The position numbers and the translations under genes are program-made. Shown piece after piece: positions 8,245 to 16,883 of a DNA stretch of 64,000 bases; positions within the stretch are counted from its first letter, which is position 1; the number at the start of each line of letters is the position of its first letter. The notes beneath the pieces were generated by a model, which saw nothing but the letters and a program-made list of their open reading frames with translations, was not told the DNA's origin and searched no databases. Source of the DNA: Rhodoferax sp. U11-2br (GTDB taxonomy: Bacteria; Pseudomonadota; Gammaproteobacteria; Burkholderiales; Burkholderiaceae_C); contig NZ_JAHFZF010000003.1 of the NCBI RefSeq assembly GCF_018619435.1, positions 124,001 to 188,000 on the forward strand. The letters run 5' to 3'.

Positions 8245-9251
8245 CCAACTTGGCTATTCCTTCTGAGCAACCCGTCAAGTTTGTAGAGCGTTTGCGTCAA
8301 GAGGCGTCGGAGCCTTTGCCAGAGGTGTCGACGGCCCAGCCGACCAAAGAGACGCAGATCATTGCCATCTACGGCAAGGGTGGCATTGGTAAAAGTTTTA
8401 CCCTGTCCAATTTGAGTTACATGATGGCTCAACAGGGCAAGAAGGTGTTGCTGATTGGTTGTGATCCCAAGAGCGACACCACCAGCCTTTTGTTTGGCGG
8501 CAAGGCGTGTCCGACCATCATTGAAACATCTTCCCGGTTGAAGCTGGCTGGTCAGGCTGTCAGCATCAGTGATGTGTGCTTTAAACGCGATGGCGTTTTT
8601 GCCATGGAGTTGGGTGGTCCGGAAGTTGGTCGGGGTTGCGGCGGACGCGGCATCATTCACGGTTTCGAAACTCTGGAGAAACTTGGCTTTCACGACTGGG
8701 GTTTTGATTACGTTCTGCTCGATTTTCTGGGTGACGTGGTCTGTGGCGGTTTTGGTCTGCCCATTGCCCGTGACATGTGTCAGAAGGTGATTGTGGTTGG
8801 CAGCAATGACTTGCAGTCCCTGTACGTGGCCAACAATGTCTGCTCGGCGGTGGAGTACTTCCGCAAGCTGGGTGGCAATGTGGGTGTTGCCGGCATGGTG
8901 ATCAACAAAGATGATGGCACAGGCGAGGCTGCCGCCTTTGCGGCCAATGCGGGCATACCTGTTCTGGCTGCGATCCCTGCCAATGAAGATATTCGTCGCA
9001 AAAGTGCCAATTACGAAATCATCGGTATTCCTGGTGGCGAGTGGGGCCCGATGTTTGAACAACTGGCGACCAATGTGGGTGAAGCGCCACCTGTGCGTCC
9101 CAAGCCGCAAACGCAGGACCAATTGTTGAGTCTGTTCAGCGCCGATGTGGTGGGTCGTCATGTGGTGTTGGAACCTGCGACTGCTTTTGACATGGTGGGT
9201 CGCCACGATGTGGTGAAGCCCAGCTTGGAAGTCATTTACGACGCGTCCTGA
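8241..9251 (+). CDS. bchX: Chlorophyllide a reductase iron protein (BchX)
   Basis: A 336-residue nitrogenase-iron-protein homologue, the ATP-dependent electron donor of chlorophyllide a oxidoreductase (BchXYZ), which reduces the C7=C8 bond of chlorin ring B. P-loop YGKGGIGKS, the GCDPKSDTT segment, and the two Fe-S cysteine regions GRGCGGRG and DVVCGGFG are all present. Start ATG 8241 overlaps the bchC stop (ATGA). The roughly 40-residue extension before the P-loop is typical of BchX and separates it from BchL. Confidence 0.97.
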   Translation: MTNLAIPSEQPVKFVERLRQEASEPLPEVSTAQPTKETQIIAIYGKGGIGKSFTLSNLSYMMAQQGKKVLLIGCDPKSDTTSLLFGGKACPTIIETSSRLKLAGQAVSISDVCFKRDGVFAMELGGPEVGRGCGGRGIIHGFETLEKLGFHDWGFDYVLLDFLGDVVCGGFGLPIARDMCQKVIVVGSNDLQSLYVANNVCSAVEYFRKLGGNVGVAGMVINKDDGTGEAAAFAANAGIPVLAAIPANEDIRRKSANYEIIGIPGGEWGPMFEQLATNVGEAPPVRPKPQTQDQLLSLFSADVVGRHVVLEPATAFDMVGRHDVVKPSLEVIYDAS

Positions 9252-9254
9252 GTT

Positions 9255-10808
9255 ATGTCGTACTCTGAAGCCACCATCCTCGCTCAAGCGCCAGAGATGC
9301 AGTCCACTGCATTGGAAGGTGATGGCATGGGTTGCCATGCCGGGGGTGAAAAGTTGTTGTCTGCTGCGCGGTCTTCTGGCAAAACCGAAGTTCTGTTGCA
9401 GTACGCCAAGGACTATCCAGTCAACCCGAATGCGGGGCCGCATGACCAGCCGCAAAGCATGTGCCCGGCGTTTGGGGCGCTGCGTGTTGGTCTGCGTATG
9501 CGCAGAACCGCCACCATTCTGTCGGGCTCGGCGTGCTGTGTGTATGGTTTGACGTTCATCTCCCATTTCTACGGCGCACGCCGCAGTGTTGGGTATGTGC
9601 CCTTCAACTCCGAATCCCTGGTGACAGGCAAACTGTTTGAGGATATTCGGGACGCCGTTCACGCCCAAGCTGATCCAGCAACACTTGATGCCATCGTGGT
9701 GATCAATCTTTGTGTGCCTACCGCCAGCGGGGTTCCGCTGCAACTGTTGCCCAAGGAAATTGACGGTGTTCGCATCATTGGCATCGACGTACCAGGTTTT
9801 GGCGTGCCAACACACGCTGAGGCGAAGGATGTCTTAGCTGGTGCGATGTTGCGTTATGCACGGCATGAGGTTCAAAGTGGGCCCGTGCAGGCGCCGCGCG
9901 GCGGCGTGGTTCATCTGCCCACCATCACTCTGCTGGGCGAGATGTTTCCGGCTGACCCGGTGGGTATCGCGCATCTGTTGGCGCCGATGGGGCTGGCTGC
10001 AGGGCCGGTGGTGCCGACCCGTGAGTGGCGCGAGTTGTATGCAGCGTTGGACTGCTTGGCTGTTGCGGCCATTCACCCGTTTTATACGGCCAGTGTGCGT
10101 GAGTTCGAGGCGGCAGGTCGGCCCGTGGTGGGCTCCGCACCGGTGGGGCTGGATGGCACCCTGTCCTGGTTGCAGGCGATTGGTGAAGCAGCCGGTGTGG
10201 CTCAAGACAAGATTGATGTGGCCAAAAACCAGGCTGGCGCTGCCATCAGGGCGGTGTTGGCAACACAACCCATTGCCGGGCGTATCACGCTGAGCGGTTA
10301 TGAAGGCTCTGAGCTGCTGGTTGGTCGTTTGTTGGTGGAGTGTGGTGCCGACTTGAAGTATGTCGGTACAGCCTGTCCTGCAACACCCTGGAACAGTTTG
10401 GATGCCGAATGGTTGGCTTCGAAGGGTGTTCGTGTCCAGTTTCGCGCTTCTCTGGAGCAAGACATGGCTGCGGTGGATGAGTTCAAGCCTGATCTCGCCA
10501 TCGGGACCACCCCGGTTGTCCAGAAAGCCAAGCAGATGTCCATTCCTGCACTGTATTTCACCAACCTGATTTCAGCGCGTCCCTTAATGGGGGTGGCCGG
10601 GGTAGGTTCCCTGGTGCAGGTTGTTCAGTCCGCCATAGGCAATCGGGCTCGGTTCGAGACCATGACCGCATTTTTTGAAAATGTGGGCTCGGGTGACACC
10701 GCAGGCATTTGGGAGGATGTTCCCGAGAAGCACCCTGAGTTTCGTGCAGAGACGCGTCGGCAGTTGGACCGCTTGTCAAAGAAGCGCAAAGCTGAGGAGA
10801 TGGGCTGA
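9255..10808 (+). CDS. bchY: Chlorophyllide a reductase subunit Y
   Basis: A 517-residue NifD/NifK-like subunit of the BchYZ catalytic component. Cys-containing stretches [21 protein letters not shown] and NLCVPTASG supply Fe-S ligands, and the [16 protein letters not shown] segment is characteristic. It follows bchX after 3 bases and overlaps the bchZ start by one base (TGATG), indicating coupled translation. With BchX and BchZ it works in the cytoplasm on chlorophyllide a. Confidence 0.97.
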   Translation: MSYSEATILAQAPEMQSTALEGDGMGCHAGGEKLLSAARSSGKTEVLLQYAKDYPVNPNAGPHDQPQSMCPAFGALRVGLRMRRTATILSGSACCVYGLTFISHFYGARRSVGYVPFNSESLVTGKLFEDIRDAVHAQADPATLDAIVVINLCVPTASGVPLQLLPKEIDGVRIIGIDVPGFGVPTHAEAKDVLAGAMLRYARHEVQSGPVQAPRGGVVHLPTITLLGEMFPADPVGIAHLLAPMGLAAGPVVPTREWRELYAALDCLAVAAIHPFYTASVREFEAAGRPVVGSAPVGLDGTLSWLQAIGEAAGVAQDKIDVAKNQAGAAIRAVLATQPIAGRITLSGYEGSELLVGRLLVECGADLKYVGTACPATPWNSLDAEWLASKGVRVQFRASLEQDMAAVDEFKPDLAIGTTPVVQKAKQMSIPALYFTNLISARPLMGVAGVGSLVQVVQSAIGNRARFETMTAFFENVGSGDTAGIWEDVPEKHPEFRAETRRQLDRLSKKRKAEEMG

Positions 10809-12286
10809 TGTTCATCCTTGACCATGATCGCGCGGGTGGCTATTGGGGAGCGGTGTATGTGTTCACCGCCATCAAGGGGCTGCAGGTCATCATTGATGGG
10901 CCGGTGGGCTGTGAAAACCTGCCAGTGACGTCCGTGCTGCACTATACGGATGCTTTGCCGCCCCATGAGTTGCCGATTGTGGTGACGGGTTTGGGTGAAG
11001 AACAATTGGGGCGCGAAGGGACCGAAGGGGCCATGAAACGTGCACACGCGGTGCTGGACCCCGACCTTCCCGCCGTTGTGGTCACAGGCTCCATTGCCGA
11101 GATGATTGGTGGTGGCGTGACCCCCGAGGGGACAAATATTTTGCGGTTCCTGCCACGCACGATTGATGAGGATCAGTGGCAATGTGCCAACCGGGCGATT
11201 TATTGGTTGTGGAGCGAATACGGCTTGCGCAAAGTGCCGCAGCGCAAATCACTGAGTGAACGCCACCCAGAAGAAAAGCCCCGGGTCAACATCATCGGCC
11301 CGTCGTATGGGGTGTTCAATTCGGCAAGCGATTTGGCCGAGGTGCGCCGTCTGGTGGAGGGTATTGGCGCGGAAGTCAATATGGTGTTCCCGCTTGGCAG
11401 TCATCTGGCTGATGTTCCGAACCTTGTGAATGCGGATGTCAATGTTTGCATGTACCGTGAGTTTGGCCGGATGTTGTGTGAAGCGCTTGAGCGGCCTTAC
11501 CTCCAGGCCCCCATCGGCCTGCACAGCACGACGCTGTTTTTGCGCCAACTTGGTGAGTTGCTGGGCCTGGACCCTGAGCCGTTCATTGAACGTGAGCGGC
11601 ACACAACCCTCAAGCCACTCTGGGATTTGTGGCGCTCGGTGACACAGGATTTTTTCTCGACAGCCAGTTTCGCCGTGGTCGCCAACGAGACCTATACCCG
11701 GGGACTGAAGAATTTCCTGGACGTCGAAATGGGGCTGCCGTGCAAATTTGCCGTTTCCCGCACTGCCGGAGCCAAAACGGATAACCAGAAGATTCGTGAT
11801 TTGTGCAAAACGCAAACACCGCTGATCATGTTTGGCAGTTACAACGAGCGCATGTATTTGAGCGAGATGTCTGGTGGGGGCCCGATGCGTGCTTCCTTCA
11901 TACCGGCCTCGTTCCCAGGTGCTGTGATCAGACGCCATACTGGCACACCTTTCATGGGTTACAGCGGTGCAAGTTACCTCATCCAAGAGGTGTGCAACAG
12001 CCTATTTGATGCTTTGTTTCACATCCTTCCGCTGGGTGTTGACATGGATCGTGTCGATCCAACACATGCACGTGGTGTGGTGGTGCCGAACGCGGCGTGG
12101 CATGAGGCTGCGCAGTCGCGGATGCGGGATCTGATTCAGAACCAACCCGTGTTAATACAGATTTCTGCTGCCAAACGCTTGCGTGATTTGGCTGAAAAAT
12201 TCGCCCGCGAATCAGACCAGGACAAAGTCATGGTGTCGCACGTTGACCGTGCGGGCGAAGAGTTGGGATTGGGGGTTCATGCATGA
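10808..12286 (+). CDS. bchZ: Chlorophyllide a reductase subunit Z
   Basis: A 492-residue NifK-like partner of BchY. Diagnostic stretches are the N-terminus [38 protein letters not shown] and PTFMGYSGA-like [13 protein letters not shown], and a C-terminal helical tail ([20 protein letters not shown]) as in BchB/ChlB. The start shares a base with the bchY stop. Its end leads within 140 bases into pufB, the classic bchXYZ-puf junction, so part of puf transcription probably reads through from here. Confidence 0.97.
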   Translation: MFILDHDRAGGYWGAVYVFTAIKGLQVIIDGPVGCENLPVTSVLHYTDALPPHELPIVVTGLGEEQLGREGTEGAMKRAHAVLDPDLPAVVVTGSIAEMIGGGVTPEGTNILRFLPRTIDEDQWQCANRAIYWLWSEYGLRKVPQRKSLSERHPEEKPRVNIIGPSYGVFNSASDLAEVRRLVEGIGAEVNMVFPLGSHLADVPNLVNADVNVCMYREFGRMLCEALERPYLQAPIGLHSTTLFLRQLGELLGLDPEPFIERERHTTLKPLWDLWRSVTQDFFSTASFAVVANETYTRGLKNFLDVEMGLPCKFAVSRTAGAKTDNQKIRDLCKTQTPLIMFGSYNERMYLSEMSGGGPMRASFIPASFPGAVIRRHTGTPFMGYSGASYLIQEVCNSLFDALFHILPLGVDMDRVDPTHARGVVVPNAAWHEAAQSRMRDLIQNQPVLIQISAAKRLRDLAEKFARESDQDKVMVSHVDRAGEELGLGVHA

Positions 12287-12414
12287 GTTTCGATCTGCAT
12301 GGATCTGTGCCGGGGCTGCCATCAGCCTTGGACGTCAAGATGTCAAGGTCAAAGATCTTGGCTACTCAGGTTGCGCGGGTTGTGCGCATCATCGGCCGAA
12401 AGGCTTTTTTGTGA
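12283..12414 (+). CDS. Doubtful small open frame between bchZ and pufB
   Basis: A 43-codon frame whose ATG overlaps the bchZ stop as ATGA and whose stop lies just before the pufB ribosome binding site. The product would be basic, with no membrane segment and no similarity I recognise. Many purple bacteria carry pufQ here, but PufQ is about 75 residues with one membrane helix, so this is not an intact pufQ. It may be a coupled leader peptide, a remnant, or noncoding. Confidence 0.3.
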   Translation: MSFDLHGSVPGLPSALDVKMSRSKILATQVARVVRIIGRKAFL

Positions 12415-12426
12415 AGGAGTATTCGC

Positions 12427-12570
12427 ATGTCGAATCAAACCTCTATTTCCGGACTGACTGACGAGGAAGCCCAGGAGTTCCACAAGTTCTATGTTCAAGG
12501 ATTTGTGGGATTCACGGCAGTTGCTGTGGTTGCGCACATTCTTGTTTGGGCTTGGCGACCCTGGCTGTAA
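12427..12570 (+). CDS. pufB: LH1 antenna beta polypeptide
   Basis: A 47-residue single-span protein of the light-harvesting 1 ring. It has the beta-type N-terminus [17 protein letters not shown], the membrane helix with the bacteriochlorophyll-ligating His in [10 protein letters not shown], and the terminal RPWL. AAGGAG (12414-12419) gives a strong ribosome binding site 7 bases before the ATG. Unusually, the partner pufA does not follow directly: a 74-residue gene lies between them. Confidence 0.97.
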   Translation: MSNQTSISGLTDEEAQEFHKFYVQGFVGFTAVAVVAHILVWAWRPWL

Positions 12571-12600
12571 CGCCATCGTTTGATTCCAGGATTAGTTGCC

Positions 12601-12825
12601 ATGAATCAAAACATTCAAGTAAAAGGCGAGTTTTTCCATGTTGAAAAATCGCTGACTTTCTGGATGATTTTTGCGCCGGTATTTGTCATTTTCTTTGTTG
12701 CATCAGTATCAGCTTCACTGATTGGTATGCAATGGAGAACGTTTTTGCCTGGTGCAGAAAATTCCAAAGGTCTTATTGAAGGTGTGAATTCAGCGGTGTA
12801 CACACTCATGTCATACATTATTTAG
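12601..12825 (+). CDS. Unrecognised 74-residue single-span membrane protein between pufB and pufA
   Basis: The frame runs from ATG 12601 to TAG 12823-12825, with AGGA about 9 bases before the ATG. The layout is a short charged N-terminus ([16 protein letters not shown]), one membrane helix (about residues 19-42) with a small-residue patch [10 protein letters not shown], a polar turn [14 protein letters not shown], and a hydrophobic C-terminal helix [17 protein letters not shown]. It lacks a His inside the membrane span, so it is not an LH subunit. Size and topology recall PufX (one span, LP turn, C-terminal helix) and, less well, PufQ, but I see no convincing sequence match to either. Its stop overlaps the pufA ribosome binding site (TAGGAGA), so translation is probably coupled. 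Its place inside pufBA predicts an LH1-RC structural or assembly role. Confidence 0.85.
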   Translation: MNQNIQVKGEFFHVEKSLTFWMIFAPVFVIFFVASVSASLIGMQWRTFLPGAENSKGLIEGVNSAVYTLMSYII

Positions 12826-12836
12826 GAGAAATGACC

Positions 12837-13037
12837 ATGTGGAGAATTTGGCGTCTTTTCGACCCTATCAGGGTTATGGTTGCTCAAGGTGTTTTCTTGT
12901 TTGCTTTGGCTGCAATGATTCATCTGATCTTGCTCGGTACCAACAAGTTCAACTGGCTCGATGGCCAACACAAGGCAGGTGCGGTTGCTACGCAAAACGC
13001 ACCCCTGCCGGCAACAGTTCCTGCAGCAGGCTCTTAA
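12837..13037 (+). CDS. pufA: LH1 antenna alpha polypeptide
   Basis: A 66-residue single-span LH1 subunit: family N-terminus [18 protein letters not shown], bacteriochlorophyll-ligating His in [19 protein letters not shown], and an Ala/Pro-rich periplasmic tail common in betaproteobacteria. Start taken at ATG 12837 because it fits the family and lies 7 bases after AGGAGA; ATG 12831 is too close to it. It pairs with PufB to form the ring around the reaction centre. Confidence 0.97.
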   Translation: MWRIWRLFDPIRVMVAQGVFLFALAAMIHLILLGTNKFNWLDGQHKAGAVATQNAPLPATVPAAGS

Positions 13038-13057
13038 GCGGACTGTGTTCAGGGAAA

Positions 13058-13094
13058 GCAAACGGACCCAAAAGCTCTTTTGGGTGTCGTTTGC
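13058..13094 (+). terminator. pufA-pufL intercistronic hairpin
   Basis: Two stacked perfect stems: outer GCAAACG (13058-13064) with CGTTTGC (13088-13094), and inner ACCCAAAAG (13066-13074) with CTTTTGGGT (13077-13085), closing on a 2-base loop. No T-run follows. Hairpins at this position protect pufBA mRNA from 3' decay and set the excess of LH1 over reaction-centre polypeptides in other purple bacteria. Here that role is inferred from position and structure. Confidence 0.85.
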
Positions 13095-13154
13095 CCAGTT
13101 TTAGTAAACATTTGGAATTGACTATGCGTCAGTTCTAGTTAGGCGGGTGCAATC

Positions 13155-13979
13155 ATGGCGATGCTCAGCTTTGAAAAGAAGTACAGAGTTCGTGGAGGAA
13201 CTTTGATAGGTGGTGACCTGTTCGACTTTTGGGTCGGTCCCTTCTACGTTGGTTTTTTTGGTGTCACCACATTGTTTTTCTCTGTGTTGGGCACGTTCAT
13301 GATTCTTTGGGGCGCATCGCAAGGTCCGACATGGAACCTTTGGCAGATCAGCATTGCCCCGCCGGATTTGTCTTATGGGTTGGGGATCGCGCCTCTCATG
13401 GAGGGCGGCTTGTGGCAGTTGGTCACGGTGTGTGCCATCGGCGCTTTTGTTTCCTGGATGCTTCGTGAAGTTGAGATCTGCCGCAAACTTGGCATGGGTC
13501 TGCATGTTCCCCTGGCGTTTGGTGTTGCGATCTTTGCCTATGTCACCTTGGTGGTCATTCGCCCGGTGCTGATGGGGGCCTGGGGCCACGGTTTCCCGTA
13601 TGGGATTTACAGCCATTTGGACTGGGTTTCTAACGTGGGGTATCAGTACCTGCATTTCCACTACAACCCCGCCCACATGCTGGCCATCAGTTTTTTCTTT
13701 GGGACCACATTTGCTCTGTCTTTGCATAGCTCGCTGATTGTGTCGGCCTCGAATCCCAAGAAGGGCGAGAAGGTCTGCGCACCTGAAGCTGAGGATACGT
13801 TCTTCCGCGACATCATCGGTTATTCAATTGGTACCCTGGGGATTCACCGCCTTGGTTTGTTTCTGGCTCTGGCGGCCGTGCTGTTTAGTGCCTTGTGCAT
13901 TGTGATCAGTGGACCATTCTGGACGCGTGGATGGCCTGAATGGTGGGGTTGGTGGTTGAACATGCCCATCTGGAATTAA
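13155..13979 (+). CDS. pufL: Photosynthetic reaction centre L subunit
   Basis: A 274-residue five-span protein binding the special pair, accessory pigments and QA/QB with PufM. Diagnostic segments include the N-terminus [39 protein letters not shown] with a special-pair His, [11 protein letters not shown] and the [11 protein letters not shown] region with the iron-binding His. Length equals the usual 270-280 residues. AGGCGGG precedes the ATG, and pufM follows after 16 bases. Confidence 0.98.
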   Translation: MAMLSFEKKYRVRGGTLIGGDLFDFWVGPFYVGFFGVTTLFFSVLGTFMILWGASQGPTWNLWQISIAPPDLSYGLGIAPLMEGGLWQLVTVCAIGAFVSWMLREVEICRKLGMGLHVPLAFGVAIFAYVTLVVIRPVLMGAWGHGFPYGIYSHLDWVSNVGYQYLHFHYNPAHMLAISFFFGTTFALSLHSSLIVSASNPKKGEKVCAPEAEDTFFRDIIGYSIGTLGIHRLGLFLALAAVLFSALCIVISGPFWTRGWPEWWGWWLNMPIWN

Positions 13980-13995
13980 GTCAGGAGATCACGTC

Positions 13996-14973
13996 ATGGC
14001 TGAATATCAAAATCTATTTACTGCAGTACAGCCGTCGGGCGCTGTGCATCACGGTGTGCCATTGGGCAAAGGAAATGAGCCGCGTTTTGGCCATCCTGTT
14101 CAGTTTCATCTGTTGGGTCGCTTAGGTAATGCCCAAATTGGTCCGATCTACCTCGGAACACTCGGGGTTGCTGCCGCTGTCAGTTTTTCGATCGCATTTT
14201 TCATCGTCGGGATGAACATGCTCGCGTCGGTGGGCTGGGACCCGGTGCAATTTGTGCGCCAACTGTTTTGGCTGGCGTTGGAACCACCTCCGCCGGAGTA
14301 TGGCCTCAAGTTGCCACCTTTGAATCAGGGCGGCTGGTGGCTGATGGCTGGATTCTTTCTGACAGCTTCACTGATTCTGTGGTGGCTGCGTATCTACCGT
14401 CGGGCACGTGAGTTGCACATGGGTACCCATGTCGCTTGGGCCTTTGCCGCAGCCATCTGGCTGTATCTGGTGTTGGGTTTCATTCGTCCGGTTTTGATGG
14501 GTTCTTGGAGTGAGGCGGTGCCTTTCGGGATCTTCCCGCACCTGGATTGGACGGCTGCATTTTCCTTGCGCTACGGCAACCTGTTCTACAACCCGTTCCA
14601 CGCCTTGTCTATTGCCTTCCTTTACGGCTCAACCCTTATATTTGCTATGCACGGCGCTACTATTTTGGCAGTAAGCCGGTTTGGTGGCGAGCGGGAAATT
14701 GAACAGATCTTTGACCGCGGTGGTGCTTCTGAACGCGCTGCACTGTTCTGGCGTTGGACCATGGGCATCAATGCGACGATGGAATCCATCCACCGTTGGG
14801 GATGGTGGTTTGCAGTGCTGTGCCCCTTGGTGGGTGGTATTGGCATCCTGTTGTCTGGCACTGTGGTGGACAACTGGTACTTGTGGTCGATGAAACATGG
14901 GGTGGTTCCGCCACAGCCGTCTGTTTTCCCCATCGTTGTTGATCCCGCAACCTTGATTGGAGTGAAACCATGA
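13996..14973 (+). CDS. pufM: Photosynthetic reaction centre M subunit
   Basis: A 325-residue five-span protein, partner of PufL. Seen: N-terminus [12 protein letters not shown], the [10 protein letters not shown] loop, [19 protein letters not shown] with the special-pair His, [19 protein letters not shown], and [14 protein letters not shown] with the iron ligand His. AGGAG lies 9 bases before the ATG. The stop overlaps the pufC ATG (ATGA). The C-terminal tail is of the longer type found with a bound tetraheme cytochrome. Confidence 0.98.
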   Translation: MAEYQNLFTAVQPSGAVHHGVPLGKGNEPRFGHPVQFHLLGRLGNAQIGPIYLGTLGVAAAVSFSIAFFIVGMNMLASVGWDPVQFVRQLFWLALEPPPPEYGLKLPPLNQGGWWLMAGFFLTASLILWWLRIYRRARELHMGTHVAWAFAAAIWLYLVLGFIRPVLMGSWSEAVPFGIFPHLDWTAAFSLRYGNLFYNPFHALSIAFLYGSTLIFAMHGATILAVSRFGGEREIEQIFDRGGASERAALFWRWTMGINATMESIHRWGWWFAVLCPLVGGIGILLSGTVVDNWYLWSMKHGVVPPQPSVFPIVVDPATLIGVKP

Positions 14974-16010
14974 GCTTGTCATCTACTTCACTGAAGCTCT
15001 TGCTCCTGGGTGGGTTGGTGTTGCTGGCGGGGTGTGAGCGTCCTTCGCCTGATTCAATCCAACGCGGCTATCGCGGTACCGGCATGCTGCAGGTTTATAA
15101 CCCGCGTTTGGTGGAAGCCATCAACGCCAAGAATCTGCTGCCTGACGCGATACCTGCTGCGGACGCCAGTGGGCCGCGAGCCAGTCAGGCTTTTCAGAAT
15201 GTCAAGGTCCTGGGTGATGTCAGTGTTGCTGAGTTCACCCGACTGATGACAGCCATAACGGCCTGGGTGTCTCCTGTGGAAGGATGTGCGTATTGCCATG
15301 ATTTGCAGAACTTTGCAGACGACAAGATGTACACCAAGGTGGTTTCGCGGCGGATGCTTGAAATGACCCGGCACATCAATTCGGACTGGACGACCCATGT
15401 GGCGGCAACTGGCGTGACCTGTTTCACCTGCCATCGTGGGCAACCGGTGCCATCCAATATCTGGTTCAAGGAGCCTCCGCAAGCCAATGGGTCCAACTTC
15501 ATTGGAGACAATGCTGGACAAAACACCGCCTCGATGACTGTGGCACTGATGGCTACGCCAACAGACCCGTTCACGCCTTTCTTGTTGGAAAGCAAGAACA
15601 TCCGCGTTTACAGTACCACTGCACTTCCGGATCGGACCAATCGCAGCTCGCTCAAGCAGACGGAATACACCTACAGCTTGATGACACACATGTCTTCTGC
15701 GCTGAACGTGAATTGCACCTATTGTCATAACACGCGGTCCTTTGGTGACTGGGCAGACAATCCTCCACAACGCGCAGTTGCCTGGCACGGTATTCGGATG
15801 GCCCGAGACCTCAATGTCGCCTACCTTGAGCCCCTTAAAACGGCTTTCCCTGCCAACAGGTTGGGCCCGACAGGGGATTCTCCCAAGGTGAACTGCACGA
15901 CATGTCACCAGGGTGTTTACAAGCCTTTGCACGGAACACCCTTCATCAAGGACTATCCTGAGTTGGTCGGTCCTCGTCCTGCTGCGGTGACAACTGTCGC
16001 TGCAAAATGA
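14970..16010 (+). CDS. pufC: Reaction-centre tetraheme cytochrome c subunit (lipoprotein)
   Basis: A 346-residue periplasmic cytochrome that re-reduces the special pair. The N-terminus is a lipoprotein signal with lipobox LLAGC (Cys22), which anchors it to the membrane. Four c-type heme sites are present: CAYCH (106-110), CFTCH (151-155), CTYCH (249-253) and CTTCH (309-313), with RRMLEMTRH and RMARD segments supplying Met ligands. The start overlaps the pufM stop. Presence of pufC places the reaction centre in the cytochrome-bearing type. Confidence 0.97.
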   Translation: MSLSSTSLKLLLLGGLVLLAGCERPSPDSIQRGYRGTGMLQVYNPRLVEAINAKNLLPDAIPAADASGPRASQAFQNVKVLGDVSVAEFTRLMTAITAWVSPVEGCAYCHDLQNFADDKMYTKVVSRRMLEMTRHINSDWTTHVAATGVTCFTCHRGQPVPSNIWFKEPPQANGSNFIGDNAGQNTASMTVALMATPTDPFTPFLLESKNIRVYSTTALPDRTNRSSLKQTEYTYSLMTHMSSALNVNCTYCHNTRSFGDWADNPPQRAVAWHGIRMARDLNVAYLEPLKTAFPANRLGPTGDSPKVNCTTCHQGVYKPLHGTPFIKDYPELVGPRPAAVTTVAAK

Positions 16011-16088
16011 AGTAAACCGTTGACACCGAGTTGATGATGAGCATGCCTGTTGAATTGCTGATTGGCGGCTTGGTGTCGTGTTTTGACA
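16008..16088. promoter_or_regulatory. Two one-mismatch PpsR-like sites between pufC and crtA
   Basis: TGA-N12-ACA at 16008-16025 and TGG-N12-ACA at 16071-16088, each one base away from TGT-N12-ACA and each ending in TTGACA like the exact sites of this cluster. No convincing -10 box accompanies either. They may give crtA separate repression, or may be chance matches. Confidence 0.35.
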
Positions 16089-16106
16089 AAGACTGAAGGT
16101 CAGACA

Positions 16107-16883
16107 GTGAATACCTCTGCTAACCCATCTATCGCACTCTCTGGTGTGGTTGTGGTGCTGCTGGTTGACTATTTGACCCAGCATCGGGCTTGGGGGTGGA
16201 TGCGGCTGATCCAAGGTCCTGGTGCACTCAAGGATGTACCTGGGCTCCTGTTTTCCAAAGTGATGGGTAGCGGGCACGGAGGTGGATTTGGTTTGCGTCC
16301 CAGTGGCAGCCATCAAGGCTTGATTTGTCTGTTTGAGGATGAACAAAAGGCCAATGAGTTCTGTGAAGGCCCCTACGTTCAGGCCATGATTGAACATTCC
16401 CGCGAACACTGGTTGAGTTCGATGGCAGTTACCTCTGCCAGAGGGCAATGGGATGAGCAGGTTTGGGGAGTCACTCCGACTGACTGTTTGTTGGCGTCAC
16501 AGGATCAGACTGGTACTGAGTCTGAATCGGGGAGGAACTTGGTCGCTGTGTTGACTCGGGGGACCATTCGGCCAGCCAAGGCACTTGCGTTTTGGCGCTA
16601 CTCACCACCAGCTCAAAAAGAACTCAACACTGCCAAAGGATGTCACCTCGCCATGGGACTGGGCGAAGCCCCGCTGTTGCGGCAATGTACGTTTAGTCTC
16701 TGGAGCGATACGGATGCCATGGTCGCCTATGCCCACTCAGGGGCTCACAAACACGCCATCACTGCAGCATATAAAAATGACTATTTTGCAGAGTCCATGT
16801 TTGTTCGGATGCGGGTTCTTGCCATGACAGGTCTGTGGCTTGGCAAACGCTACGGCGTCTCACGTGAGGTCCAGCATGGCTGA
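16107..16883 (+). CDS. crtA: Spheroidene monooxygenase
   Basis: A 258-residue CrtA homologue, the oxygen-dependent enzyme that adds the C2 keto group turning spheroidene into spheroidenone, a change seen under air. Family segments include GLLFSKVMGSGHGGGFGLRPS, VAVLTRGTIRP and a C-terminal stretch YKNDYFAESMFVRMRVL. Start chosen at GTG 16107, with AAGG 8 bases upstream; upstream in-frame codons lack a ribosome binding site. The end overlaps the crtD start by 8 bases, so crtA, crtD and crtC form one unit after puf. Confidence 0.9.
   Translation: MNTSANPSIALSGVVVVLLVDYLTQHRAWGWMRLIQGPGALKDVPGLLFSKVMGSGHGGGFGLRPSGSHQGLICLFEDEQKANEFCEGPYVQAMIEHSREHWLSSMAVTSARGQWDEQVWGVTPTDCLLASQDQTGTESESGRNLVAVLTRGTIRPAKALAFWRYSPPAQKELNTAKGCHLAMGLGEAPLLRQCTFSLWSDTDAMVAYAHSGAHKHAITAAYKNDYFAESMFVRMRVLAMTGLWLGKRYGVSREVQHG

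Noticed and set aside
8178..9815. 545-codon open frame on the minus strand opposite bchX and bchY
   Set aside because: It lies fully over two certain genes and its product is low-complexity His/Arg/Gln-rich sequence with no recognisable domain.
12601..12825. Reading the gene between pufB and pufA as a second LH1 alpha or beta copy
   Set aside because: It has no His inside the membrane helix and none of the MWRIW or GLTDEEA-type N-terminal motifs.
15054..16448. 464-codon open frame on the minus strand opposite pufC and crtA
   Set aside because: It covers two certain genes and has no ribosome binding site or protein features of its own.
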